Source: Acinetobacter pseudolwoffii
GTDB lineage: Bacteria > Pseudomonadota > Gammaproteobacteria > Pseudomonadales > Moraxellaceae
Direction: 5' to 3'
Length of the DNA: 64,000 nucleotides
NCBI RefSeq assembly: GCF_002803605.1
Contig: NZ_PHRG01000001.1
Coordinates: 942,102 to 1,006,101 of the forward strand
This document shows positions 48,167-57,319 of this stretch, in pieces. The position numbers were made by a program, and so were the translations under genes. Each line of letters starts with the position of its first letter. Within the stretch, counting starts at the first letter, position 1. The notes beneath the pieces were generated by a model, which ran no database searches, was not told the DNA's origin, and saw only the letters and a program-made list of their open reading frames with translations.

Positions 48167-49372
48167 TTATCGAATGGCGACTAATTTTAGTTGTCCATAA
48201 TTAGTGAGCATCTTGTCTTCAACATCGATTGCTGAGGCTAAAGGCGTCAATAACACATACTCACTTTGCGCAGGGATCTGAATAATGCCTTCAATACGCT
48301 CATGTTGAATAATATTTGCTTGTCCTTCCTGGTTTTTAAAACCACCCGCTCCTTCCATAACACAGCCTCTATTGTCTAAAAAGACCACAAAAGGCCAATA
48401 ATAAGTAGGATTTTTTTGGCGTGAAGCATAAGAGTTAATCTGAATATTCTTGATATCAGACTGTAATTGCACGACTTCAAAATCAAACTCATCTGCTTTC
48501 AAAGGCGCACGAGGCCATAAATTGACTTCTTTTTTAAGGCTGATCTGTTTGGCTTTTTTGATTTTTTTGTCATTAAAGCACTGTTTCCCCAAACTCTCTC
48601 TAGTTTCAGCTTGTGAAATACGGTAATAACTTTGTGCCAGTACCACTGGACCTGTATCCAGTGTAGGCGTTTTAAACAAGGATTTTAATACTGATTGACC
48701 AAGCCCTTTTTCACGCTCAATGGTCTGGATTCGGGTAGAGCCGATATTTTTATCTACCACGCCCTCGGGCATACTGTAGAAACGTTTCCTGCCTTCTAGA
48801 TTAAATTCTTTATTCTCAAGATATTCACTGTCCACATAGTCCACGCCTTCAATCTGACTGAATCCGGTTTTCTGTAGCATCGGGCTTGAAGCGGGTGTCA
48901 TGGCCTTAGGCATTTGAGTCAATTGGGTTTCAGATCTTATTAATGGCTTAGATTCTGTCAGTTCTTTCACAATCTGCGGTTGTACTGGTTGTACTGGTTG
49001 TACTGGTTGTACTGGTTGTACTGGTTGTACTGGTTGTACTGGTTGTACTGGTTGTACTGGTTGTACTGGTTGTACTGGTTGTACAACCAGATTATGGTCT
49101 GACTTAAGTTCTGCTGGTCTATTTTCTAGGGCTGATACTGTTTCTAAGTTTTGCTTTACAGGAGGTGACTGAACCACTGCAACTGCTATTTTTTTCGATG
49201 CTAGAGATTTTTCTTCTGTTTTTTTCTGTGGGTTATGATTACGTGGCACGACTAATGGTCGCCCATCTGGACCAATAATGGTAATAAATTCTCTGGCGCT
49301 TGTATAAAAAGATAAGGGTACCAGACTTAATGCCAGTACCACTTTCAATCCAATTTTTTCTGTCTTGATCAT
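48167..49372 (-). CDS. filE: FilE-like periplasmic protein with VQP tandem repeats
   Basis: A 401-residue protein with an N-terminal signal peptide (cleavage near TSA|REF). It begins with the ITIIGPDGRPLVVPR motif, then a disordered region holding twelve tandem Val-Gln-Pro triplets (about residues 97-132), then a C-terminal domain (about 250-401) with single cysteines in KQCFND and NRGCVME. Such Pro-rich stalks often span periplasm or peptidoglycan. It corresponds to Acinetobacter FilE by memory and position. Seven bases separate it from filD. Confidence 0.75.
   Translation of the reverse strand: MIKTEKIGLKVVLALSLVPLSFYTSAREFITIIGPDGRPLVVPRNHNPQKKTEEKSLASKKIAVAVVQSPPVKQNLETVSALENRPAELKSDHNLVVQPVQPVQPVQPVQPVQPVQPVQPVQPVQPVQPVQPQIVKELTESKPLIRSETQLTQMPKAMTPASSPMLQKTGFSQIEGVDYVDSEYLENKEFNLEGRKRFYSMPEGVVDKNIGSTRIQTIEREKGLGQSVLKSLFKTPTLDTGPVVLAQSYYRISQAETRESLGKQCFNDKKIKKAKQISLKKEVNLWPRAPLKADEFDFEVVQLQSDIKNIQINSYASRQKNPTYYWPFVVFLDNRGCVMEGAGGFKNQEGQANIIQHERIEGIIQIPAQSEYVLLTPLASAIDVEDKMLTNYGQLKLVAIR
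48981..49084 (-). repeat. 9-bp tandem repeat coding Val-Gln-Pro in filE
   Basis: Eleven identical copies of TGTACTGGT (plus strand) are followed by a partial copy; read on the minus strand they are GTA CAA CCA codons. The unit is a multiple of three, so slippage would change length but not frame. The near-perfect identity indicates recent expansion. Confidence 0.95.
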
Positions 49373-49379
49373 TTCTTCC

Positions 49380-51044
49380 TTACCAACGAGTGCGATAGTT
49401 CAAACCTAAAATGGTAATCTTGGTATCTGTTTTCACGTTTAAACCTGCATATGGGTTTAATAACAGGTTATTCACGCCGGTCTGGTTAGCTAAACTACTG
49501 GTATTTGCTGGAATTTGATCTTTACTGCGCAAGAAACCAATCGAGAGATCCAAATCAGTATCTGCATCAAAACGATAACCCACACCTAATCCAAATAGCT
49601 GTGCACCATTAATAGGAACCATCGTATTGCGCTTATTTTTTGGAATAGCGCTGGTTCGTGGCTCATAACCTGCGCGAAGTTTCAAACGGTCGGTGGCGGA
49701 ATACTCCATCCCGATTCCGAAATTCCACGGCGATTCGAATCCCATCGGCAAAGCCAACGTAGAATCAGTGACATTAGCAGACAAGATTTTGGCAATTTTT
49801 AAGGCTGAAATGGTACGGTCAAACTCGAATTTAAACTCATCCCAAACCTTGTAGTCTGTCCAGCCAATATCAAAATTTACCTGCAAATCTGGCATGACTT
49901 TATATTTGATACCTGCCTGAAAATGCGCCGGATATTCAAAATCCATCGACACCAGACCCGATTCACTCGATGGTATATAGTTAGGAAACCCAAGAATTGC
50001 TGCCAGAATCTGACCCGTCGGTGAAGTCATTAAACCCTTGATCATTTCCTGTGGTGCTTTGGCATTATCAATATGATATTTACCTTTTAAGCGCATTTTT
50101 GCCGCACTTTGATAGACCATACCAAAACTGAAATCTTCGCGTGGCTCCCACAATATCCCGAGGTTATAGCTTGGACTTAAATTCTGTTCAAGCTCCAGTT
50201 GCATCTGACCAAACTTGCCAAATGGGTTCATTCCCTCATCCGCATTACAGATCCCCAGCAACAGAATATCGGTAATAATGTCAGAATTTTCTTTAAATGG
50301 TGTACAGACAACTTCATCGATCATACGCAACATCCCGATCAGCTCATTCGGGAAACGTAAATCTGTTTTCATCCCAATGGCTTGATAGGACATTCCGACA
50401 GAAGCACCAATGGACAGTTGGTCATTGACCTCATAACCAATCGATGGAGACAGGTAAGTAATCCGCTCCAAAGCAACTTGCTGGCCCATAAAGTTTGCCG
50501 GATTACCATCTTCATGACCGAAACCAGCGACTAAAGGCGCATATACCGCTGTTGCATAGGTCGCTTTAGAACCAGGCGGGTTATAAGCAATCCCCATGGT
50601 GGGCGCAGCCAAAGGGAGACCTTCGCCTAAATCCACCATCTTTTTCAGAAAAGGGACATACAGGCTGACATATTCCACATCACCACTGACCGGCCCTTTA
50701 AAATCAGTACATAAATCAGATGAAACTTCCGGTCCATCATTACAGACGATAGGGTCATCAGAATAGCCAAATACGTTATATCCAGCCGGCACTGTAAACT
50801 CCCGCTGGATATCAAAATTCGCCACAATAATCTGCTGTTCGGTTTGCAAACCATCAATTTTAGTTAGAGCAGCCGGGTTAAAGTGAATGGCATTGACTCC
50901 CGGGGGATCCGCCGTAACGGCATTCCCCATGGACAATGCACGTAAATCAACCGAAAGGTTGGTTCCCAATTGTGCAAAGGTATAACTTGAACAGCCCGCA
51001 AGAATAATTCCTGTTAATAACGGGCTAAGTCGAATGTTTTTCAT
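49380..51044 (-). CDS. filD: FilD-like outer-membrane protein (OmpP1/FadL family)
   Basis: A 554-residue outer-membrane beta-barrel with a signal sequence ending CSSYTFA. It has the FadL/OmpP1 signatures: LRALSMGNAVTADPPGVNAIHFNPAAL near the mature N-terminus, ATYATAVYAPLVAG, YLSPSIGYEVNDQLSIGASV, and a C-terminus ending in aromatic TRW as barrels do. FadL proteins pass hydrophobic molecules; the role in this operon is unknown. An insert with three cysteines near residues 98-115 is unusual. Corresponds to FilD by position. Confidence 0.8.
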   Translation of the reverse strand: MKNIRLSPLLTGIILAGCSSYTFAQLGTNLSVDLRALSMGNAVTADPPGVNAIHFNPAALTKIDGLQTEQQIIVANFDIQREFTVPAGYNVFGYSDDPIVCNDGPEVSSDLCTDFKGPVSGDVEYVSLYVPFLKKMVDLGEGLPLAAPTMGIAYNPPGSKATYATAVYAPLVAGFGHEDGNPANFMGQQVALERITYLSPSIGYEVNDQLSIGASVGMSYQAIGMKTDLRFPNELIGMLRMIDEVVCTPFKENSDIITDILLLGICNADEGMNPFGKFGQMQLELEQNLSPSYNLGILWEPREDFSFGMVYQSAAKMRLKGKYHIDNAKAPQEMIKGLMTSPTGQILAAILGFPNYIPSSESGLVSMDFEYPAHFQAGIKYKVMPDLQVNFDIGWTDYKVWDEFKFEFDRTISALKIAKILSANVTDSTLALPMGFESPWNFGIGMEYSATDRLKLRAGYEPRTSAIPKNKRNTMVPINGAQLFGLGVGYRFDADTDLDLSIGFLRSKDQIPANTSSLANQTGVNNLLLNPYAGLNVKTDTKITILGLNYRTRW

Positions 51045-51056
51045 ACGACACCCCTA

Positions 51057-52262
51057 TTAACTGATTTTTTTACCAAAACCTAAAATATCAAGCGGGAATG
51101 ACAATCCCAACGAAACATCAGGCGCATCTTCGGTCAGCCCTAAGCCGACGGTACCATTCACAATCGTTTCGGGAGAGACTCGCACCCCTAATGAAATTGC
51201 CAAGGTGGAACTGGTCTGATCCGCGGCAGAGTAGCTTTCTCCTGTGTTATAGCTAAACTCAGCTCCCGTATTAAAGCTTTGCTGATAGGACATGGTCATC
51301 GAAACGTCATAGTTAAATGAGTATGCGAAACCGAATGCAAAACCCCCACTAATCCCCGGTTCAAACTCTTCAATAATGCGATAACCGCGACGCTGGTTCA
51401 GGCCTGATTCTTTAAAACCATAGTTTGCAGAAACGGAGGCAAACAGCACCACCGGATCAATATATTTACGTGTACTGGCACCCACTCCTGCTGAGTAATA
51501 GCCCTTCCCTGCTGCCAAATCTGTCGCTGCATTGATTTCATAAGGACTGTCGCCTGTTTTTGTTGATAAATTACCAAATAAAATTAAAGGTAAACGGCCA
51601 GCTTTTAATGGAAATGGTTCCCAGCGTGCCCCAACACTGATATCACCTAGTCCGGCAGTCGAAGTATCTTTTAACAAGTCGGTCTTGGCCACTAAAGGCA
51701 AGGATGCAGTTAAGGTCAGGTTATCTTTCACCCCATATTGGAATGTGAAAGTATTGGTCAAACTATGCGTGGCATTCTCTTGTACACGAAGTTGATATAG
51801 TTGACCCTGAGCCATTTCGATATCAAGTTGAGTGTCACGATAGTAGGTATAATCGATATCGTAATATGATGAAATATCACCTTTTTTAATGAGTGAGTAC
51901 TGACGTTCATTTGAAGTAAATACTTCTTCCAGATTAGCTGCCTGGGTAGCATCACCTTCCTGTTTCTGTAAAGCTTGGGATGCATCTGCTACTTGTTTAG
52001 TCTGAGCCTCTACCGGTGCGGCAGTTTCACTCACTGCTTCTTCAGCTGTTTCATATCCACCGAGTTCCGGCTCTTGTGCAGCCTGTGTTTCCACTTGCTC
52101 AGTCTGGGCCTGTACAGGTACAGCAGTTTCAACAACAACTTCCTCATCAACCGTTTCGTATTCACCCAGTGTCGGCTCTTCTGCAGCAAATGCAACGCCC
52201 ATTACCATTTGAATGCTCAGTGCCAAGAACGTCTTGTTCATCCATTTACTGTTCATATCCAT
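51057..52262 (-). CDS. filC: FilC-like outer-membrane barrel, FapF-like architecture
   Basis: A 401-residue protein with a signal peptide ending GVAFA. A low-complexity N-terminal region (about 28-115) contains two repeats of the type E-x-L-G-x-Y-E-T-x-x-E, followed by a barrel with alternating strands (YGVKDNLTLTASLPLV, GLGDISVGARWEP, GVGASTRKYIDP, FGFAYSFNYDVSMTMSYQQS). The layout of a flexible periplasmic segment plus a transporter-type barrel resembles FapF, the secretion channel of Pseudomonas functional amyloid; homology is inferred from architecture. Corresponds to FilC by position. Confidence 0.75.
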   Translation of the reverse strand: MDMNSKWMNKTFLALSIQMVMGVAFAAEEPTLGEYETVDEEVVVETAVPVQAQTEQVETQAAQEPELGGYETAEEAVSETAAPVEAQTKQVADASQALQKQEGDATQAANLEEVFTSNERQYSLIKKGDISSYYDIDYTYYRDTQLDIEMAQGQLYQLRVQENATHSLTNTFTFQYGVKDNLTLTASLPLVAKTDLLKDTSTAGLGDISVGARWEPFPLKAGRLPLILFGNLSTKTGDSPYEINAATDLAAGKGYYSAGVGASTRKYIDPVVLFASVSANYGFKESGLNQRRGYRIIEEFEPGISGGFAFGFAYSFNYDVSMTMSYQQSFNTGAEFSYNTGESYSAADQTSSTLAISLGVRVSPETIVNGTVGLGLTEDAPDVSLGLSFPLDILGFGKKIS

Positions 52263-52296
52263 TTCACCATTTTAATTTTTATTACTATTTTTCGTT

Positions 52297-53130
52297 TTAT
52301 TTATTCTTGTAATACAATCTCAGGAAATTATATTGATATTCTCCAAATTTTTCTGATTCTATATTACGATTACGGTCCATACGGATCGTGGAGGCTTTAT
52401 CGGCAATTTTATCCATATAGAACTGTGGATACTGCATGTCGACCAAGGCATAACGATTAATCGTGGCATCTTCCACATGGCGCATGTCGGCTTCTTTCAA
52501 TGCCAGAAAGTTTTTACGATATTGTTCAGGGACATTAATCAGGAATAATGTATTATTTTCCCAAACATCCTGAAAACGCCGCTCGTCAAAACTGATGTTA
52601 CCAAGTGCGGGATCTGCGACATACACCCGGCCATTTCTATAGCCTTTATAAACTACGAAATGTTTGAATCCGGCATAAGAAATTGGAACAATAGCAGGCT
52701 GATCTTGATTAACTAAATCTTTGAACTCTCCTCGATAGCCTCCGCTTTCTAGCCCTAAAGCCGAGACAAAGCGCTTCATATCAAGTAAAGAGAAACTGCG
52801 GCGTTCAATAATTTTATCGGTTTCGCCGAATTTCATCAGTCCATTCATGACTTGCTGTTCATCTAGCTGTGTACCGATATAACCATTGAGTAGGGTGGTA
52901 AGGGCGGCTGAACCACAACTATAGTCATAGGCTTGACGTACAATGCCCTGAAATTGATCCAGAAGTGCAGGCTTTACTTGTACAGCTTCACGGTGCATAC
53001 GCACAAAAGAGTCATTTCTTGAATCAAGAACTTCAGTATAGTGCACAGCGCCATTTGGCTGTTTTTTGATATCCAGAGCTTCTTTGGCAGCGTAATACAT
53101 CAATGCCGAGCCCAACGCGATCTCTAACAT
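52297..53130 (-). CDS. filB: FilB-like C39-family peptidase
   Basis: A 277-residue protein with a short hydrophobic N-terminus (signal or anchor) and a papain-fold C39 peptidase domain. The catalytic cysteine is in AYDYSCGSAALTTLLN (Cys72), the histidine in FKHFVVYKG (His157) and the Asp in YVADPALG (Asp173), so all expected catalytic residues are present. C39 peptidases cut after double-glycine leaders or act in export; FapD of the amyloid system is of this family. It follows filA after a terminator-like hairpin and precedes filC by 34 bases. Confidence 0.85.
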   Translation of the reverse strand: MLEIALGSALMYYAAKEALDIKKQPNGAVHYTEVLDSRNDSFVRMHREAVQVKPALLDQFQGIVRQAYDYSCGSAALTTLLNGYIGTQLDEQQVMNGLMKFGETDKIIERRSFSLLDMKRFVSALGLESGGYRGEFKDLVNQDQPAIVPISYAGFKHFVVYKGYRNGRVYVADPALGNISFDERRFQDVWENNTLFLINVPEQYRKNFLALKEADMRHVEDATINRYALVDMQYPQFYMDKIADKASTIRMDRNRNIESEKFGEYQYNFLRLYYKNK

Positions 53131-53277
53131 AATTATTAACTTTTCTTATAATGGGCATGATACGCCTATTTTTCTTTTTATAGAGCATTCACTCTACTTC
53201 CTTGTAACTAGAAAGATACCTTCTTTTTCAAAAAAATACAGCATTTTTTTTATTTTTTGGATAAATGATTCAGTCAT

Positions 53278-53306
53278 AAAAAAAGCGCGTGTAAACACGC
53301 GCTTTT
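53278..53306 (-). terminator. Terminator/attenuator between filA and filB
   Basis: A GC-rich 7-8 bp stem (GCGCGTG / CACGCGC) extended by AAAA/TTTT, followed by seven T on the minus strand, 13 bases beyond the filA stop codon. It should make filA mRNA more abundant than filBCDEF. Confidence 0.85.
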
Positions 53307-53318
53307 ATAAAGTAAATG

Positions 53319-54365
53319 TTAGTGGCCAGAAATGGTAATGATTGCACCTTTTGTATAAGTAAGCGGAGCTGGAGAGTAGAAAGTTTGCAAACCTTGAACT
53401 TCCATATCGCCAATTGATGAAGTTGCGTTACGATTACCTAAATGAATACCTTGAATGTATTGATCTTTAGCACCCGTATCATTACTTACAATACGAATAT
53501 GTGCTGCTTTACCCACAGTATTAGATGTGCCTACATAAGCATCATTAAATACTGAAATGTTTTGGCTAATCGTTAAATCATTAGACTTCGAATCTGCAAT
53601 TTTAATACTTTCAATGAAGATCTCACCAGATTCACGTGTAGTTACTGGAGTTGTACCTGAAAGTCCCACAGTTACACCTTTAGTTGAATTATCCAGAATA
53701 CCTAGATTTTTAATTTCTAGGCCACCAACCATTTTAGTATTCAGTTTGATCATCGCACCTTGAGGTGCGGCACCTAATTGGATATTTGCATCCATCACAC
53801 CTGTTTTAACTTCTAAACCACTGAGGATATCATTTATAACCGCACCTCCACCTCGACGAATTGTATCTACATTATCACCTACACCTTTTACGCCAGATGC
53901 AGTTACACCAATTCGACCGATCTTGATATCAAGACCTGATACTTGTGCTGCAATATTAATGAAAGGATTAGCCCCCCCTGCACCAGCATCTGAATCAATC
54001 ACCAAGTCAGCAAGATTACGAGATTGAAGTAAGTAAGCACCACCATCATCATAGTTAGCACCAATTACTACACCATGAGTTGCAGTAGTCGGATTAGCAA
54101 GAGCAGCGGCATCAGGAGCTACATCAGTCGTACCGCGAATAACGATTGCACCTGCCGTACCTGTCCCACCTTTATCAACAGCTAAACCGTCATTATCATG
54201 AATAAATAACTTTTCAATAGCGATTTTTGAAATACCGATCCCGATAGTAATGCCGCTTTGACCCGTTGTTTCGCTTAGAGATGCTTCATCCATAGCTTGC
54301 ATCGCCATCGCATTGGCACTAAATGCAACTGAAGTCGCCAGAACTAATTTTGTGAATTTTTTCAT
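53319..54365 (-). CDS. filA: FilA-like secreted beta-rich protein (DUF6160-like)
   Basis: A 348-residue protein with signal peptide MKKFTKLVLATSVAFSANAM; the mature protein starts with the motif MDEASLSETTGQSGITIGI, found in a family of secreted Acinetobacter and Pseudomonas proteins. The remainder is Gly/Asn/Asp/Thr/Ile-rich, with many alternating beta-strand patterns and no cysteine. This composition suits a beta-solenoid or amyloid-like fibre subunit. First gene of the operon, with a strong GGGAGAG ribosome-binding site and its own terminator, so probably the most highly expressed fil product. Confidence 0.75.
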   Translation of the reverse strand: MKKFTKLVLATSVAFSANAMAMQAMDEASLSETTGQSGITIGIGISKIAIEKLFIHDNDGLAVDKGGTGTAGAIVIRGTTDVAPDAAALANPTTATHGVVIGANYDDGGAYLLQSRNLADLVIDSDAGAGGANPFINIAAQVSGLDIKIGRIGVTASGVKGVGDNVDTIRRGGGAVINDILSGLEVKTGVMDANIQLGAAPQGAMIKLNTKMVGGLEIKNLGILDNSTKGVTVGLSGTTPVTTRESGEIFIESIKIADSKSNDLTISQNISVFNDAYVGTSNTVGKAAHIRIVSNDTGAKDQYIQGIHLGNRNATSSIGDMEVQGLQTFYSPAPLTYTKGAIITISGH

Positions 54366-54625
54366 TGTTTACTCTCCCAAGAGTAGTATTTTTTTTGGTT
54401 GTGAATCACTCAATGTTCACGCTGTATTTTTTATTTTCTGACAACGCAAAACATCTTTCCTTGAGTAATTTGCTTGCAGAACTAAGTTATCTCCGAGCAA
54501 TCATTTGATCAACTGTTGTTGGTCGCAATCCAATGCTTACCGATAAACGGTATTTGATGATTTAAAAATATTTTCCTGTCTTCTTGATATAAAATAGCGA
54601 GTCATATTGAACTCTGCTTAACTGA
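54366..54625. promoter_or_regulatory. Divergent filA / pabB promoter region
   Basis: About 260 AT-rich bases containing the leaders of filA (minus) and pabB (plus). A small inverted repeat GTGAA...TTCAC (54397-54420 region) lies close to filA. No operator family was recognised. Confidence 0.4.
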
Positions 54626-55957
54626 ATGACCGAAGCTCTCTATCATCGCCCCTTAAAATTTAAATCACCTCTGGTTGCAGATGTATTATCCGCATTAAAG
54701 ACATTGGGGCATCTGGTGTATTTAAATAATAATGGTCAGCCTTTTATTGCCTGCTGTGCTCAAGAATATTTTATTGTGCAGCAATCACATATTCAGTCGT
54801 TTCAAAGAGTGGAAATTGAACAATATCAACCCAGATCATCTGAGTTTAGTTTAGAAATTGATGCATTAAGAAATCCTCACAAGAATGGATTTCATGGAGG
54901 TTATGTCGGTTTTATTGGCTATGATTATGCGGCTCAGCAATATATTCAGTATCCGGACCGCTCTCAACCTGGTTTATTTATCGGTCAATTTTCTTCCTAT
55001 ATTAAACTAAGCTCTGAGGGATGGATGTTCTATAGTGATGATCCACAGGCAGAGCAGATCTTCGATTATATTCAGAACTTACTTAATCAAAATAAAATTC
55101 GTCCGACGTTTCAGTTAATAAGCCCTTGTACTTCACGCTGGACCAAAACGGTCTACAGCAAGGCATTTCAGAAAATTCAGGATTATATTATTGCAGGTGA
55201 CTGCTATCAGATTAATCTGACACAAGAATTTAATGGTCGCGCACAAGGTTCCCTCTTAGCAACCGCCCAAGCCTTCTGGACATTAACCGAAGCGCCTTAT
55301 GCGGGTTATTTGCGTATTGGTGATTTTGAATTATTAAGCTGCTCACCCGAGTTGTTCATTGATTTTGAAACGAAGCGAAAAATTATTACCAAACCGATTA
55401 AAGGCACAATGCCCCGTTTTACTGATCCAGTGCTCGATGAACAATCCAGACAGACCCTAAAAGCCTCAGAAAAAGATCAGGCAGAAAATGTCATGATTGT
55501 GGATTTATTACGTAATGATTTAAGTGTTTATGCCGAAACAGGCTCGGTCAAAACACCGAAATTATTTAGTATTGAAAGCTTCAATCAAGTTCATCATATG
55601 GTCAGTGAAGTTAAAGCGACTTTAAAAGCAGATATCAATCCTTTTGAAGTACTCATGTCTGCTCTTCCAGGTGGCTCGATTACAGGCGCACCCAAAATTC
55701 GGGCCATGCAGATTATTGAAGAACTTGAGGGTGCACCACGTGGTGCTTACTGTGGTTCTATGGGCTATTTCAATTTCGATGGCACTGGCTCCTGGAATAT
55801 TCTGATTCGCTCGATTCAAAAGTATCAGGAAGATATTTCTTTATGGGCCGGTGGTGGTATTACCATTTCTTCAGATTGTGATGCGGAATATCAAGAATGC
55901 TTTGATAAGGTTTCAGCGATGCTTGATCTGTTAAATACCTGGTATCAGCCTGAATAA
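54626..55957 (+). CDS. pabB: Aminodeoxychorismate synthase component I PabB
   Basis: Converts chorismate and ammonia to 4-amino-4-deoxychorismate for folate synthesis. The 443-residue chorismate-binding protein has the PIKGTMPR motif, whose lysine distinguishes PabB from anthranilate synthase TrpE (PIAGT), then VDLLRNDLS, ALPGGSITGAPK, RGAYCGSMGYF and a C-terminal GGGITISSDC. It stands alone; the glutaminase partner PabA is not in the window. Confidence 0.93.
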   Translation: MTEALYHRPLKFKSPLVADVLSALKTLGHLVYLNNNGQPFIACCAQEYFIVQQSHIQSFQRVEIEQYQPRSSEFSLEIDALRNPHKNGFHGGYVGFIGYDYAAQQYIQYPDRSQPGLFIGQFSSYIKLSSEGWMFYSDDPQAEQIFDYIQNLLNQNKIRPTFQLISPCTSRWTKTVYSKAFQKIQDYIIAGDCYQINLTQEFNGRAQGSLLATAQAFWTLTEAPYAGYLRIGDFELLSCSPELFIDFETKRKIITKPIKGTMPRFTDPVLDEQSRQTLKASEKDQAENVMIVDLLRNDLSVYAETGSVKTPKLFSIESFNQVHHMVSEVKATLKADINPFEVLMSALPGGSITGAPKIRAMQIIEELEGAPRGAYCGSMGYFNFDGTGSWNILIRSIQKYQEDISLWAGGGITISSDCDAEYQECFDKVSAMLDLLNTWYQPE

Positions 55958-55959
55958 AT

Positions 55960-55987
55960 AAAAAGTGAATTTTAAGATTCGCTTTTT
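55960..55987 (+). terminator. Terminator after pabB
   Basis: Stem AAAAAGTGAAT / ATTCGCTTTTT (one G-T pair) with a 6-base loop, directly after the pabB stop. Confidence 0.7.
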
Positions 55988-56018
55988 ACTACAAATCTCC
56001 CCCTTGCGCAGCAATGCT

Positions 56019-56065
56019 TCTCACCTTTAATAAAGGTGAGAATGCCTCCCTTTAAAACGGGAGGC
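56019..56065. repeat. Two hairpins between pabB and hisC
   Basis: A perfect inverted repeat TCTCACCTTT...AAAGGTGAGA (56019-56041) is followed by GCCTCCC...GGGAGGC (56044-56065). Neither has a strong T run. They resemble REP-type intergenic hairpins and may terminate hisC. Confidence 0.55.
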
Positions 56066-56076
56066 TAGAAAGGATT

Positions 56077-57168
56077 TTAATTACACAAAATCTCATTTTT
56101 TAGCGTATCTACTAAACGCTGATTTTGCTCATCTGTACCAATCGTAATACGCAAGAATTGATTAATACGAGGTTTGTTGAAATAACGCACGATAATACCA
56201 CGCTCACGTAACTCACTCGCGAGCTCACCTGCATCTTTAGATACGAATCTGGCAAAAATAAAGTTTGCACTCGAAGGTAATACCTTAAAACCAAGCTCAT
56301 TCAACTGGGCTACCAACTTTTCACGACTGGCAATGACTTTCTGATTTTGTGCCTCAAAGTATTCCTGATCTTCAAAAGAAGCCACCGCTGCCGCAATGGC
56401 AAAACGATCCATCGGATAAGAGTTGAAACTATTTTTGACTGCTTCAAGTGCTGCAATTAAATGTGGCTGAGCAATGGCAAAACCCACACGTAATCCTGCA
56501 AGAGAACGCGACTTCGATGTAGTTTGACATACCACTAAGTTTTCGTATTTCTCAACCAGCTTGACTGCCGATTCAGCGCCAAAGTCGACATAGGCTTCAT
56601 CAATCACCACCACTGAATCTGGATTGGCTTGCAGAATTTCTTCAATCGCACCCAAGCCAAGATCAATACTGGTTGGCGCATTCGGATTGGTGATAATGAT
56701 ACCGCCATTGGCCTGTTTATAATCATCTACCACAATTTCAAAGTCATCATTGAGTGGTAAAATTTTGGTTTTTACCCCAAAGAACTGACTATATACCGGA
56801 TAGAAACTATAGGTGATGTCTGGATAAAGCAATGGCTGTTCTTGAACAAAGAATGCTTTGAAAATGTGCGCTAAAACTTCATCCGAACCATTCCCGACAA
56901 AAACCGTCTCTACAGGCACATGTTGCTGTTTCGCAATCGCCTGTTTAAGTTCAGATGCGTCTGGATCTGGATAAAGGCGCAAAACGTCAGCTGAATTGGC
57001 CAATACCTGCTGCACTGCCGCAACCACTTTAGGCGATGGCGGATACGGATTTTCATTGGTATTCAGTTTTAAAATATTCTGGATTTTTGGCTGTTCACCC
57101 GGCGTATACGGTTCTAATTCACGTACGTCAGGACTCCAAAAACGCATTTGTTCTGTGGTGATATTCAT
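56077..57168 (-). CDS. hisC: Histidinol-phosphate aminotransferase HisC
   Basis: PLP-dependent transamination of imidazole acetol phosphate in histidine synthesis. From the ATG at 57168 the product is 363 residues. Visible are [40 protein letters not shown] and the PLP-lysine segment [17 protein letters not shown] longer frame begins inside the repeat element upstream and is unlikely. It is downstream of hisD in the order hisG-hisD-hisC. Confidence 0.95.
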   Translation of the reverse strand: MNITTEQMRFWSPDVRELEPYTPGEQPKIQNILKLNTNENPYPPSPKVVAAVQQVLANSADVLRLYPDPDASELKQAIAKQQHVPVETVFVGNGSDEVLAHIFKAFFVQEQPLLYPDITYSFYPVYSQFFGVKTKILPLNDDFEIVVDDYKQANGGIIITNPNAPTSIDLGLGAIEEILQANPDSVVVIDEAYVDFGAESAVKLVEKYENLVVCQTTSKSRSLAGLRVGFAIAQPHLIAALEAVKNSFNSYPMDRFAIAAAVASFEDQEYFEAQNQKVIASREKLVAQLNELGFKVLPSSANFIFARFVSKDAGELASELRERGIIVRYFNKPRINQFLRITIGTDEQNQRLVDTLKNEILCN

Positions 57169-57184
57169 TTTTAAATTCTCAAAG

Positions 57185-57307
57185 TTCCCTCTCCTAACCT
57201 CTCTTACATTCACTTTAAAACAATGCTTAAAGCTCATTCAGAGAGAGGAATATTCATTCTTTATAATATTTCCCCTCTCCTTAGTAGGAGAGAGTTAGGG
57301 AGAGGTT
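57185..57307. repeat. REP/MITE-like inverted repeat between hisD and hisC
   Basis: The left arm (CCCTCTCCTAACCTCTC, about 57188-57204) and right arm (GAGAGAGTTAGGGAGAGG, about 57287-57305) are imperfect inverses. The centre has a second hairpin (GGAATATT...AATATTTCC). This CCCTCTCCxTAAC sequence type recurs between genes in Acinetobacter genomes, as far as I recall. It splits the his cluster. Confidence 0.55.
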
Positions 57308-57319
57308 TTATATTTTTAA

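Noticed and set aside
48981..49084. Short direct repeats as a CRISPR array
   Set aside because: Units are 9 bases with no spacers and encode in-frame VQP in filE.
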